This document shows positions 7,423 through 15,884 of a stretch of DNA of 39,229 nt, one piece after another. Both the position numbers and the translations under genes were made by a program. The first letter of the stretch is position 1. Each line of letters starts with the position of its first letter. The DNA is from an uncultured Prevotella sp. (GTDB taxonomy: Bacteria; Bacteroidota; Bacteroidia; Bacteroidales; Bacteroidaceae): contig URQS01000030.1 of NCBI GenBank assembly GCA_900550035.1, positions 1 to 39,229 of the forward strand, given 5' to 3'. The notes beneath the pieces are model-generated. The model was not told where the DNA came from and made no database searches. It worked only from the letters and a program-made list of their open reading frames with translations.

Positions 7423-8790
7423 ATGAAAAGAAATATAGCCGTCATACTGGCAGGAGGCGTAGGATCGCGCCTCGGCATTTCCACCCCAAAGCAATTCTTC
7501 AAGGTGGCGGGCAAGATGGTGGTTGAACACACCGTCGACGTATTTGAACGCAATCCCCGCATCGACGAGATAGCCATCGTGTCGAACCCTATGCTCATCG
7601 CCGACTTTGAGAACATCGTGTTGCGCAACAAGTGGCATAAGGTAAAGAAGATACTCAAGGGTGGCAAGGAGCGCTACGACTCGTCGCTCTCGGCTATACA
7701 GGCTTACGACAACGAGGACGTGAACCTCATCTTCCACGATGCCGTGCGCCCGCTCGTAAGCCAGCGCATCATCAACGATGTGATTGATGCTCTTGCCGAC
7801 CATCGTGCCATCGACGTGGCAATACCCTCTGCCGACACCATTATTGAAGTTGACGACAACGACAACATAACATCAATCCCTGACCGCTCGCGTCTGCGTC
7901 GCGGACAGACTCCGCAGGCTTTCGACCGTCAGCTCATAGCCGATGCCTATGAGCGTGCACTGAAAGACCCCGCATTCAAGACCACCGACGACTGTGGCGT
8001 AGTGCGTCGCTATACCGACGAACCCGTATTTGTGGTACGAGGCGAGGAGAGCAACATGAAGCTTACATATCGTGAGGATACATACATGCTCGACAAGCTG
8101 TTCCAGCTGAAGAATACCGAGCCCGACACTACCGCACATGTCAACGACGTGTTCCGCGACAAGGTGGCTGTGGTGTTCGGTGGAAGCTACGGCATCGGCA
8201 AGTGTGTGGTAGATATGCTGCACGAGTGCGGTGCCAAGGTGTTCTCTTACTCACGCTCTGAAAATCGTATCGACATAGGCGAGCGCGAGGATGTGGTGCG
8301 TGCCATGACCGATGCCCACGAGCAGGCTGGCCATATCGACTATGTGATATGTACAGCCGGTGTACTCAATAAGGAGCCGCTTGCCACTATGGACTATCAG
8401 ACCATACAGAACGCTGTGCAGACCAACTATATGGGTACGGTGAACGTGGCGCTTGAGGCTTATCCTTATCTGAAGCAGACCGAGGGCAAGCTGATATTCT
8501 TCACATCAAGTTCTTACACACGTGGTCGTGCCTTCTACAGCATCTACTCGTCTACCAAGGCTGCCATTGTCAACTTTGTGCAGGCTGTGGCGCAGGAGTG
8601 GGACGGCGACGGCATCAAGATTAATTGCATCAACCCCGAACGCACCAAGACTCCTATGCGTCAGCACAACTTCGGCATTGAGCCAGACGATACGCTACTC
8701 ATGCCCGAACGTGTGGCTGAGGCTACTCTGCAGACTCTCGCTTCTGATTGCACCGGACAGGTGATTGACGTTAGAAGGGTAAAAGAGTAA
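7423..8790 (+). CDS. IspD-type cytidylyltransferase fused to SDR reductase (probable CDP-ribitol synthase)
   Basis: A 455-residue two-domain protein. Residues 1 to about 235 are an IspD/TarI-type cytidylyltransferase: LAGGVGSRLG at 9-18, TPKQF with Lys23, HDAVRPLVS and RRGQTPQAF. Residues from about 245 onward are a classical SDR: FGGSYGIG around 252-259 and the catalytic YSSTK (Y375, K379). The same domain order occurs in Haemophilus Bcs1/Acs1, where the SDR half reduces ribulose 5-phosphate to ribitol 5-phosphate and the other half makes CDP-ribitol from CTP. I infer the same reaction here. The ATG at 7423 is used because the IspD fold starts there; an in-frame ATG 90 bp upstream would add unrelated residues. 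The next gene is LicD, a family that uses such CDP-activated donors. The stop codon lies inside a 25-bp tandem repeat. A different CDP-alditol product is possible. Confidence 0.88.
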   Translation: MKRNIAVILAGGVGSRLGISTPKQFFKVAGKMVVEHTVDVFERNPRIDEIAIVSNPMLIADFENIVLRNKWHKVKKILKGGKERYDSSLSAIQAYDNEDVNLIFHDAVRPLVSQRIINDVIDALADHRAIDVAIPSADTIIEVDDNDNITSIPDRSRLRRGQTPQAFDRQLIADAYERALKDPAFKTTDDCGVVRRYTDEPVFVVRGEESNMKLTYREDTYMLDKLFQLKNTEPDTTAHVNDVFRDKVAVVFGGSYGIGKCVVDMLHECGAKVFSYSRSENRIDIGEREDVVRAMTDAHEQAGHIDYVICTAGVLNKEPLATMDYQTIQNAVQTNYMGTVNVALEAYPYLKQTEGKLIFFTSSSYTRGRAFYSIYSSTKAAIVNFVQAVAQEWDGDGIKINCINPERTKTPMRQHNFGIEPDDTLLMPERVAEATLQTLASDCTGQVIDVRRVKE

Positions 8791-8834
8791 AAAAAGTAAA
8801 AGGGTAAAAGAGTAAAAAAAGTAAAAGGGTAAAA
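8777..8834. repeat. 25-bp tandem repeat, about 2.3 units
   Basis: The unit begins GGGTAAAAGAG and ends AAAAAGTAAAA. Two full copies (8777-8801, 8802-8826) are followed by a partial third. The repeat begins in the last codons of the fusion gene, includes its stop, and fills most of the gap before LicD. Confidence 0.9.
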
Positions 8835-8843
8835 CAACGATAG

Positions 8844-9647
8844 ATGAACTATCTCGAACAATTCAAGCAGCAGCAGTTGCGCACGTGTCAGCTCAAACAG
8901 CTCGGCATTCTCGAAGAAATCGACCGCATCTGCCGCAAGCACAATATAAGCTACTGGCTCGACGGCGGCTCGCTGCTGGGTGCTGTGCGCCACGGCGGAT
9001 TCATTCCGTGGGACGATGACATCGATATAGCTATGCCGCAGGACGATGCTCGTCGCTTTGCTGAGGTTGCACCCAAGGAGTTGCCATCAACACTGCGTCT
9101 GCAGACACCAGATACAGAGAATACACGTGAGCCTATAATGAAGGTGCGCGACCTCAACTCGTTCTACGTAGAGGGCAACGAAGACTTCTCGCTCGACTAC
9201 AGCAAGGGTCTGTTTGTCGACATCTTCCCCATGATCGACTATCCCAATGTGTCGCGTGCTTTCTGTCGCAAGTATGGCAAGGACATGTCGCGCTGCTACT
9301 CAATACTGCATCATTCGCATCAGTACTCGTGGCGCGCAGTAGCCGAACTGTTCTACTTCGGCGCACGTTTCCAGTTCTGCAAACTTATGTGGAAGGCAGC
9401 ATTCGCCTTCAAGCGCACCGGCACCTACATGTCGAACATACTCATCAACAACGGCTACGGCATAATGCACCGTCGCGACTCCATATTCCCGTTGGGAACG
9501 ATAGAGTTTGAGGGCAAACGATTCTCGGCACCAGCCAATACCGATGCCTATCTGCACGATCTCTACCGCGACTACATGCAGATACCGCCCAAGGAGAAAC
9601 AGAAGATTCACTCGGTGTTTATATTGCCCGAGCTAATTAAACAGTAA
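8844..9647 (+). CDS. LicD-family phosphotransferase (LicD/fukutin/FKRP superfamily)
   Basis: A 267-residue cytosolic protein with the LicD core at residues 40-61: DGGSLLGAVRHGGFIPWDDD and following ID, giving the nucleotidyltransferase-fold GGS and DxD-like metal site (D57, D59, D61). Family members move a phospho-alcohol from a CDP donor to a glycan. LicD itself transfers phosphocholine, and human FKTN/FKRP transfer ribitol 5-phosphate from CDP-ribitol. Here the gene follows the predicted CDP-ribitol synthase by 53 bp of tandem repeat in the same direction, so ribitol-phosphate transfer is the most economical reading. The start at 8844 gives the typical N-terminal helix before the core. No signal peptide or membrane segment is seen. 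The acceptor is unknown; phosphocholine cannot be excluded, although no choline kinase or CTP:phosphocholine enzyme of LicA/LicC type is nearby. Confidence 0.9.
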   Translation: MNYLEQFKQQQLRTCQLKQLGILEEIDRICRKHNISYWLDGGSLLGAVRHGGFIPWDDDIDIAMPQDDARRFAEVAPKELPSTLRLQTPDTENTREPIMKVRDLNSFYVEGNEDFSLDYSKGLFVDIFPMIDYPNVSRAFCRKYGKDMSRCYSILHHSHQYSWRAVAELFYFGARFQFCKLMWKAAFAFKRTGTYMSNILINNGYGIMHRRDSIFPLGTIEFEGKRFSAPANTDAYLHDLYRDYMQIPPKEKQKIHSVFILPELIKQ

Positions 9648-9773
9648 ACATATATGGCACGTTTTTATTCTTTGAAGAAGCGCGACGAGGAAGACGAGAA
9701 GACAGCCGACCCGTTCGGAGTGTTGCGCCCAAAAACAAAGACGGCTGCAAAACCTTTAGTAAACATACACAAT

Positions 9774-10325
9774 ATGGCAAAAGCATACGAATTTCTTGCC
9801 AACGGATTTGAGGATATCGAGGCGTTGGCACCCGTAGACATACTGCGCCGCAGCGGCGTGGAAGTGAAGACTGTAAGCATTGGCGACTCTATTGAGGTGG
9901 AGTCGGCTCACGGCGTGACGGTGAAGGCAGACATGCTCTTTGCCGATGCCGACTTTGCCGATGCCGACCTGCTGCTCATTCCGGGCGGAATGCCTGGCGC
10001 AAAGAACATCGATGAGCACGAAGGTGTACGCCATGCCGTAATGCGTCAGGCTGAGGCTGGACGTTTGGTAGGTGCTATCTGTGCCGGACCTATGGTGTTG
10101 GGCCATCTCGGACTGTTGCGTGGCAGACGTGCTACATGCTATCCCGGTTTTGAAGACCAGCTCGAAGGAGCCGAATACACAGCCGCTCTTTGTACTGTCG
10201 ACGGCAACATCATAACAGGCAAAGGTCCCGGTGCATCGTTCGAATACGGCTATACTCTTGTGACGCTGCTCAAGGGCGAACGCGTAGCAGAGGCACTGAA
10301 GAAGGGAATGATGTACGAAGGTTAG
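9774..10325 (+). CDS. DJ-1/PfpI family protein (YajL/ThiJ-like)
   Basis: A 183-residue DJ-1 superfamily protein. It carries the conserved Glu16 (GFEDIEAL), the reactive Cys103 in the nucleophile elbow GAICAGPMVLG, and IPGGMPGA at 69-76. Members are associated with protein or nucleotide deglycation, glyoxalase or oxidative-stress functions; the exact role is debated. I use the ATG at 9774 because the DJ-1 fold begins there (MAKAYEFLANGFED). An in-frame ATG at 9654, only 6 bp after the LicD stop, would add 40 charged residues (MARFYSLKKRDEEDEKTADP and more) with gene-like composition but no counterpart known to me in the family. It is followed by ispD and recG, a conserved Bacteroidales order. 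Confidence 0.88.
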   Translation: MAKAYEFLANGFEDIEALAPVDILRRSGVEVKTVSIGDSIEVESAHGVTVKADMLFADADFADADLLLIPGGMPGAKNIDEHEGVRHAVMRQAEAGRLVGAICAGPMVLGHLGLLRGRRATCYPGFEDQLEGAEYTAALCTVDGNIITGKGPGASFEYGYTLVTLLKGERVAEALKKGMMYEG

Positions 10326-10389
10326 TTGACGAGTTGACAAGTTGACATCACAATCTATCAATTTAACATTTAACATTTATCATTTAACA
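10325..10389. repeat. AT-rich word repeats between DJ-1 and ispD genes
   Basis: Right after the DJ-1 stop there are three GTTGAC words at 8-9-bp spacing, then four TTTAACAT/TTTATCAT-type words up to the ispD start. It belongs to the same style of low-complexity spacer as the larger repeats in this window but lacks their GC-rich hairpins. Confidence 0.6.
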
Positions 10390-11058
10390 TTGGACTACAT
10401 TATAATAGTGGCTGGTGGCAAGGGATTGCGTATGGGAGGCGATTTGCCCAAGCAGTTTCTGCCCATTGATGGCCGACCGGTGCTAATGCGCACCATAGAG
10501 CGTTTCAATCAGTACAACCCGCAGTTGGGCATCATCGTAGTTCTGCCGCACTCGCAGCAGGACTATTGGCGCCAGCTGTGCAGTAAGTATGCGTTTGCAG
10601 TAGAACACACCGTAGTAGATGGAGGCGACACTCGTTTCCAATCGTCGAAGAACGGACTCGCTGCTGTGCCTGACGACGCACAAGGCGTTGTCGGCATTCA
10701 CGACGGCGTACGTCCCTTTGTGTCGCATGAGACAATAGCCCGATGCTTTGAAGCGGCACGTATGCATGGAGCAGCGCTGCCCGTATTGCCCGTCACCGAC
10801 ACTCTGCGTTTTGTTGACGATGAAGGAGGACACAATGTGCAGCGCAACAACTACCGCACGGTGCAGACTCCGCAGACATTCGACATACAGCAGATAAAGC
10901 GCGCATTCAATACCGAATACAGCGACAACTTCACCGACGACGCATCAGTGGCTGAGGCTGCCGGAATGAAGATAACAATGGTTGACGGCAACCGTGAGAA
11001 CATAAAGCTCACAACGCCTTACGACTTATTGTTTGCAGAGTTCCTCTGCAAACAATAA
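10390..11058 (+). CDS. ispD: 2-C-methyl-D-erythritol 4-phosphate cytidylyltransferase
   Basis: A 222-residue single-domain IspD of the MEP isoprenoid pathway, converting MEP plus CTP to CDP-ME. Signatures are IIVAGGKGLRMG near the N-terminus, LPKQFLPI, HDGVRPFVS, and TVQTPQTF toward the C-terminus. I choose the TTG at 10390 as start because the protein then begins two residues before the first beta strand, as in relatives. The in-frame ATG at 10342 would translate 16 residues of the AT-rich word repeat. The length agrees with the family (about 220-235). This is the second IspD-type domain in the window; its place between DJ-1 and recG marks it as the housekeeping one. The stop is followed directly by an interspersed repeat and recG. 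Confidence 0.92.
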   Translation: MDYIIIVAGGKGLRMGGDLPKQFLPIDGRPVLMRTIERFNQYNPQLGIIVVLPHSQQDYWRQLCSKYAFAVEHTVVDGGDTRFQSSKNGLAAVPDDAQGVVGIHDGVRPFVSHETIARCFEAARMHGAALPVLPVTDTLRFVDDEGGHNVQRNNYRTVQTPQTFDIQQIKRAFNTEYSDNFTDDASVAEAAGMKITMVDGNRENIKLTTPYDLLFAEFLCKQ

Positions 11059-11244
11059 GTCGAGTTTTGAATTTTGAATTTTGAGTTTTGAATTGGTTGG
11101 CTACGCCGATTAGGAATTATTCAATTTTGAATTGCTCAACTTAAAACTCACAATTCATCAATTCAAAATCGCAGGCGAAGCCGAGAACAATTCCTAATTC
11201 AAAATTCCTAATTCAAAATTCCTAATTCAAAATTCGCATCAGCG
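11059..11244. repeat. Interspersed AT-rich repeat, copy 1 (ispD-recG)
   Basis: The left flank has tandem GAATTTTGA/GAGTTTTGA words, then a short hairpin (GGCTACGCC) and GATTAGGAATTATTC. The right half has AATCGCAGGCGAAGCCGAG and CAATTC followed by tandem AATTCAAAATTCCT words. It fills the whole gap between the ispD stop and the recG start. Confidence 0.85.
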
Positions 11245-13341
11245 ATGGACATACTCTCACAAGACATAATGTATCTGCCCGGTGTAGGGCCGCAGCGCAA
11301 GGAGCTGTTGAAGAAGGAACTCGAGGTGAGCACCTGGGGCGAATTGTTGGAGTATTATCCCTACAAATACGTCGACCGCAGTCGTATATATGCCATCAGC
11401 GAATTGACGAGCGATATGCCTTTCGTGCAACTAAAGGGACGCATACTGTCGTTTGAGGAGTTTGAGATGGGACCACGCAAGAAGCGTGTCGTGGCACACT
11501 TCACCGACGACCATGGCGTGATGGACCTCGTATGGTTCTCAGGCACGCAATACGTATATAAGAATTATAAGGTGGGAGTGGAGTATATAGTCTTCGGACG
11601 GCCCTCGGTATTTGGCGGACGCTATCAGATAGCACATCCCGACATCGACCTTGCTAAAGAGTTGCAGCTCTCCGAGATGGGCATGCAACCCTACTATATC
11701 ACCACCGAACGGATGAAGAAGGCGGGCATGTCGTCGCGCAACATAGAGCGTCTGGTCAAGACGATGCTGCAGAAGATAGCTACGCCATTGCCCGAGACGC
11801 TGCCACCATTCATCGTGGAGCGTCTGCATCTTATGTCGCGCGATGAGGCTATGCGTTGCGTTCACTATCCGCGCAACGCTATGGACATGCAGAAGGCGCG
11901 CGAACGACTCAAGTTTGAAGAGCTGTTCTACGTTCAGCTCAACATTTTGCGCTACGCCAGCGACCATCGTCGCAAATACCGTGGCTACATATTGAACAGA
12001 GTAGGGCAGGAGTTCAACGATTTCTATGCCAACAACCTCAAGTTCGAACTCACCGGTGCACAGAAACGTGTGATGCACGAGATACGCGACGATATGCGTT
12101 CGGGCCGCCAGATGAACCGTCTGCTGCAAGGCGATGTAGGTTCTGGCAAGACGCTTGTGGCGCTTATGACCATGCTCATAGCTCTGGGCAACGGCTATCA
12201 GGCGTGCATCATGGCGCCTACCGAGATATTGGCAGAACAGCATCTTGCCACCATACGCGAGTTTCTTGACGGTATGGACATACGTACCGAACTGCTCACG
12301 GGAATGGTGAAGGGCAAGCAGCGCACCAAAGTACTTGATGGACTCATATCGGGCGACGTGCGCATACTCGTCGGAACTCACGCCATACTCGAAGACCCCG
12401 TGCGCTTTCAGCGTCTCGGTGTTGCTGTCATAGACGAACAGCACCGCTTCGGTGTAGCCCAGCGAGCACGCTTATGGGCGAAGAGCGAGAATCCGCCACA
12501 CATCCTTGTCATGACCGCCACACCAATTCCGCGCACCCTCGCCATGACAATATACGGCGACCTCGACGTGAGCGTTATCGACGAGTTGCCGCCTGGACGC
12601 AAGCCGGTGCAGACCATACATAAGTTTGACAATCAGATGACATCGCTCTACAACGGCATACGCCAGCAGATACGTCTCGGACGACAGGTATATATCGTCT
12701 ATCCGCTCATCACTGAGAGCGAGAAGAGCGACCTCAAGAATCTGGAAGAGGGATATGCAGCGCTGTGCGACATCTTCCCCGAGTTCAGCATCAGCAAGGT
12801 TCATGGCAGGATGAAGTCGAAGGAGAAGGATGCCGAGATGCAGAAGTTTGTAAGCGGTGAGACTCAGATACTCGTCGCAACCACCGTTATCGAGGTGGGC
12901 GTTAATGTGCCTAACGCTTCGGTGATGGTGATACTCGACTCGCAACGCTTCGGACTCTCGCAGCTGCATCAGTTGCGTGGACGTGTAGGACGTGGTGCCG
13001 ACCAGAGCTATTGCATACTCGTCACTACATACAAGCTGTCGGAAGTGACACGCAAGCGTATCGACATAATGTGTCAGACCAACGACGGATTCCGCATAGC
13101 CGAAGCCGACCTCAAACTGCGCGGACCTGGCGACCTTGAAGGCACGCAGCAGAGTGGCATTGCGTTCGATCTGAAGATAGCCGACATAGCACGTGATGGC
13201 CAGCTCGTTGCATTGGCACGACAGGAGGCACAGCGCATCATCGATGCCGACCCCACCTGTACGTCCACACAATATGCAATGCTGTGGAACCGACTGCGGC
13301 AGCTGCGCGACACCAACGTCAACTGGGCTGCCATATCATAG
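11245..13341 (+). CDS. recG: ATP-dependent DNA helicase RecG
   Basis: A 698-residue superfamily 2 helicase that remodels stalled replication forks and branched DNA. The N-terminal wedge/OB region is at about 50-160. Helicase motifs are GDVGSGKT (296-303, Walker A), DEQH (397-400, with RFGVAQR following), TATPIPRTLAM, and the RecG-specific C-terminal QLRGRVGRG. The length is that of the family (about 690). It begins right at the end of an interspersed repeat and is followed 41 bp later by a glycosyltransferase. No anomaly is seen. Confidence 0.97.
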   Translation: MDILSQDIMYLPGVGPQRKELLKKELEVSTWGELLEYYPYKYVDRSRIYAISELTSDMPFVQLKGRILSFEEFEMGPRKKRVVAHFTDDHGVMDLVWFSGTQYVYKNYKVGVEYIVFGRPSVFGGRYQIAHPDIDLAKELQLSEMGMQPYYITTERMKKAGMSSRNIERLVKTMLQKIATPLPETLPPFIVERLHLMSRDEAMRCVHYPRNAMDMQKARERLKFEELFYVQLNILRYASDHRRKYRGYILNRVGQEFNDFYANNLKFELTGAQKRVMHEIRDDMRSGRQMNRLLQGDVGSGKTLVALMTMLIALGNGYQACIMAPTEILAEQHLATIREFLDGMDIRTELLTGMVKGKQRTKVLDGLISGDVRILVGTHAILEDPVRFQRLGVAVIDEQHRFGVAQRARLWAKSENPPHILVMTATPIPRTLAMTIYGDLDVSVIDELPPGRKPVQTIHKFDNQMTSLYNGIRQQIRLGRQVYIVYPLITESEKSDLKNLEEGYAALCDIFPEFSISKVHGRMKSKEKDAEMQKFVSGETQILVATTVIEVGVNVPNASVMVILDSQRFGLSQLHQLRGRVGRGADQSYCILVTTYKLSEVTRKRIDIMCQTNDGFRIAEADLKLRGPGDLEGTQQSGIAFDLKIADIARDGQLVALARQEAQRIIDADPTCTSTQYAMLWNRLRQLRDTNVNWAAIS

Positions 13342-13382
13342 ACAATACATGTTTAATCATTAACATAATCAACATTAAGCTT

Positions 13383-14405
13383 ATGACGCTACAACCATAC
13401 AAAACCGACGTCGCCGTACTCATACTGTTCTTCAATCGTCCCGACCATCTAAAGAAGGTGTTCGACGAAGTGCGCAAGGCGTGCCCGTCACGCCTGTTCC
13501 TCTATCAGGACGGACCACGTGGTGAGCGCGATATGCCCGGCATTGAAGGATGCCGACGTGTGGTTGAGAATATCGACTGGCAGTGTGAGGTGCATCGCAA
13601 ATATCAGGAGCGCAACTACGGATGCGACCCTTCGGAGTATATTTCGCAGAAGTGGGCGTTCTCGATAGTCGACAAGTGTATCGTGCTCGAAGACGACGAC
13701 GTGCCGTCGCAGTCGTTCTTCCCGTTCTGCAAGCAGATGCTCGACCGCTACGAGCACGACAACCGTGTGTGGATGGTGGCTGGATTCAATCCTGAGGAGA
13801 AGGTAGACAGCCCCTACGACTATATGTTCACCTCGGTGTTCTCTATATGGGGATGGGCGTCATGGCGACGCGTCATCGACACATGGGACGAGACCTACGC
13901 CTTTCTCGACGACCCCGACGCAATGCGTCAGCTTGAAGGAGTGATGCACCAGCGTCGCTATTGTCTCGACACGTTGCACGCCTGCTACGACCATCGTGCG
14001 TCGGGCAAGGCATACTACGAGACCATATTCTGGTCGTCGATGCTTCTCAATTCAGGTCTCGCCATTATGCCAACGCGCAATATGATAAACAATCTCGGTG
14101 CTACCGACGGGTCGACCCACTACACCGGTTCGCTGCAGACCATGCCACGCCGCTTGCGCCGACTGTTCACCATGCAGCGTTTCGACATCGACACTGCCAA
14201 CATACGCCATCCGCGTTATGTGGTGGAGGATGTGGCATTCAAGAACAAGGTGTATCGCACCTACGCCTACGGACATCCGTGGATTAAGGCAGGACGCTCA
14301 TTGGAGGAGTTGTGGCTCAATCTGCGCTACGGCAATTTCGGACACATACGCCGCTCGGTGGTCAACCGACTGCATAAGATATTCGGAAAGGCAAAGCATT
14401 GGTGA
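13383..14405 (+). CDS. GT-A type glycosyltransferase
   Basis: A 340-residue glycosyltransferase of the GT-A fold. The first strand is DVAVLILFFNRPDHLKKVFD, and the metal site LEDDDVPS holds D104-D106. WGWASWRR near residue 155-162 is a motif found in Bacteroidetes sugar transferases of this type. The ATG at 13383 is preferred because the fold begins at once; an upstream in-frame ATG at 13284 lies inside recG. The gene is 41 bp after recG and 29 bp before DUF3822, so it is embedded in a housekeeping train, whereas other sugar transferases here sit in glycan operons. Substrate unknown. Confidence 0.85.
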   Translation: MTLQPYKTDVAVLILFFNRPDHLKKVFDEVRKACPSRLFLYQDGPRGERDMPGIEGCRRVVENIDWQCEVHRKYQERNYGCDPSEYISQKWAFSIVDKCIVLEDDDVPSQSFFPFCKQMLDRYEHDNRVWMVAGFNPEEKVDSPYDYMFTSVFSIWGWASWRRVIDTWDETYAFLDDPDAMRQLEGVMHQRRYCLDTLHACYDHRASGKAYYETIFWSSMLLNSGLAIMPTRNMINNLGATDGSTHYTGSLQTMPRRLRRLFTMQRFDIDTANIRHPRYVVEDVAFKNKVYRTYAYGHPWIKAGRSLEELWLNLRYGNFGHIRRSVVNRLHKIFGKAKHW

Positions 14406-14434
14406 TAAAATACTGATAACAGAGAATTACTCTT

Positions 14435-15211
14435 ATGAAACTGACAATACGCATAACACGTACTACGATAACGTTTACTGCCCCTAACACAGTCATCGAG
14501 GGGCAGACCGACTACGAGCAGTACAACATGAAGGCGGGCATTGCCGTGGCTGCCAATCTGCGCCAGGCATTGACCGAGTGTCGACTGCCGCAAGCCAAGC
14601 GCCCCACTCATCTCACACCGCTATCGGGCGAAGCCAACGCTGATGTGGTGTCGACAGCTGTGCCTCAGGCAGAGTCGCTCTACGATGAAGTGTTAGTGGT
14701 GATTGACACGCAGCTACTGCTCATTCCACAGGAGGAATTCGACGAGCACACCGTGGCTTTGCTTTATGCCCACACCAATTCGAACATGCGTCAGGATGAG
14801 GTGCTGACATATCCCATTGCGCAACTCGGTGTAGTGGCAGCCTATGCTGTCAACCGTGACTTGCGGTTTGTATTGAGCGAAACATTCCGTGGCGTGCAGT
14901 ACATGCCGTTGCTAGCCCCCGTACTTGTGCAGTTCAGTCAGCAGTCGTGGGGAGGCTTTCAGGAGAAACTGTTCTGCTATTTCCACGACAAGCGCATCGA
15001 CATCTGCGCATTCCGTAAGGGTAGGGTGCGCTTCTGCAATTCGTTCGATGCGACACTTGCTCCCGATGCAGCCTACTATATATTGAATGTATGGCAGACG
15101 CTCGCAATGAAACGCACCGACATCTTATGTCTATCGGGCAATATAGCAGGACTTGAACAGCTGGTGAAAGAATTGGGACGCTTTATCAAGAACATAAAGC
15201 ATGTCCATTAA
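14435..15211 (+). CDS. DUF3822 family protein
   Basis: A 258-residue protein of the Bacteroidetes-specific DUF3822 family, recognised mainly by its usual position just upstream of rsmD and by its general pattern. The fold looks like two actin/ASKHA-like halves: alternating strands with FREALFCYFHDKRIDICAF-like segments (here EKLFCYFHDKRIDICAFRKG, about 178-197) and a final LCLSGNIAGLEQLVKELGRF. No signal peptide or membrane segment. Function is unknown; constant linkage to rsmD suggests a role near rRNA modification or cell-division housekeeping, but that is inference only. The gap to rsmD is 15 bp. Confidence 0.82.
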   Translation: MKLTIRITRTTITFTAPNTVIEGQTDYEQYNMKAGIAVAANLRQALTECRLPQAKRPTHLTPLSGEANADVVSTAVPQAESLYDEVLVVIDTQLLLIPQEEFDEHTVALLYAHTNSNMRQDEVLTYPIAQLGVVAAYAVNRDLRFVLSETFRGVQYMPLLAPVLVQFSQQSWGGFQEKLFCYFHDKRIDICAFRKGRVRFCNSFDATLAPDAAYYILNVWQTLAMKRTDILCLSGNIAGLEQLVKELGRFIKNIKHVH

Positions 15212-15226
15212 ATATTAAACAAGACT

Positions 15227-15775
15227 ATGAGAATAATAACTGGTATATACAAGGGACGCCACTTCGACATTCCACGTTCGTTTAAGGCGCGTCCAACAAC
15301 CGATTTCGCAAAGGAGAATATCTTTAACGTAATAAATGGTTATGTCGACATGGAGGGAGCCAATGCTCTCGATCTGTTTGCAGGTACGGGCAGCATATCG
15401 CTCGAACTGCTGTCGCGCGGCTGTGCTCCCGTGGTGAGCGTTGAGATGGACCGCGACCACGCTTCGTTCATCCGTGAGTGTATGAAGAAGCTCGACACCA
15501 ACGACAACATACTGATACGTGGCGACGTGTTCAGATTCATAAAGACCTGCAAGCAGCAGTTCGACCTGATATTTGCCGACCCACCTTACGCCCTGCCCGA
15601 ACTGCCCACCATCCCGCGCCTTATCCTCGAAAAGGGAATGTTGAAGCCCGGCGGTCTGCTTGTGTTCGAGCATGGCAAGAAGAACGACTTCTCCGACATT
15701 CCGGGCTTTATTGAGCACAGAGCTTATGGCAGCGTCAATTTCTCGCTGTTTAGAGCAGAGGCAGTAGAGGAGTAA
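15227..15775 (+). CDS. rsmD: 16S rRNA (guanine966-N2)-methyltransferase
   Basis: A 182-residue class I SAM-dependent methyltransferase acting on G966 of 16S rRNA during 30S assembly. It shows the RsmD N-terminus MRIITGIYKGRHFDIP, RPTTDFAKENIFN (26-39), the SAM motif ALDLFAGTGSISLELLSRG (45-63) and the catalytic DPPY (118-121). Length and motif spacing are normal. The last 45 codons lie in a perfect 245-bp duplication (15640-15884) that recurs at 16846-17090. This left copy is the intact gene. The stop is separated by one base from the stop of the convergent chrA remnant. Confidence 0.96.
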   Translation: MRIITGIYKGRHFDIPRSFKARPTTDFAKENIFNVINGYVDMEGANALDLFAGTGSISLELLSRGCAPVVSVEMDRDHASFIRECMKKLDTNDNILIRGDVFRFIKTCKQQFDLIFADPPYALPELPTIPRLILEKGMLKPGGLLVFEHGKKNDFSDIPGFIEHRAYGSVNFSLFRAEAVEE

Positions 15776-15884
15776 ATCAGAATATCACGAGTCCCAAGAG
15801 TCCGCATACGAGCATTACGAGTATGGGGTTGCTCTTGCGGAACTTGGTGAAATAGAATGTAGCGGCAAAGAGTGCTATGCTTAT
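15640..15884. repeat. 245-bp direct repeat, left copy
   Basis: By eye it is identical to 16846-17090 at an offset of exactly 1206 bp. It contains the rsmD 3' end and the last 36 codons of a chrA-type gene on the complement. Confidence 0.95.
15777..15884 (-). pseudogene. 3' remnant of chromate transporter gene
   Basis: The last 36 codons (through TGA at 15777-15779 on the complement) of the chrA gene whose intact copy is 16983-17555. It is truncated at the left end of the AT-rich insertion, lacks a start and the catalytic core, and is presumably not translated. Confidence 0.85.

Noticed and set aside
11059..11244. CRISPR-like array in the AT-rich repeats
   Set aside because: The repeated words are short, adjacent and without unique spacers of constant length; no cas genes are present.
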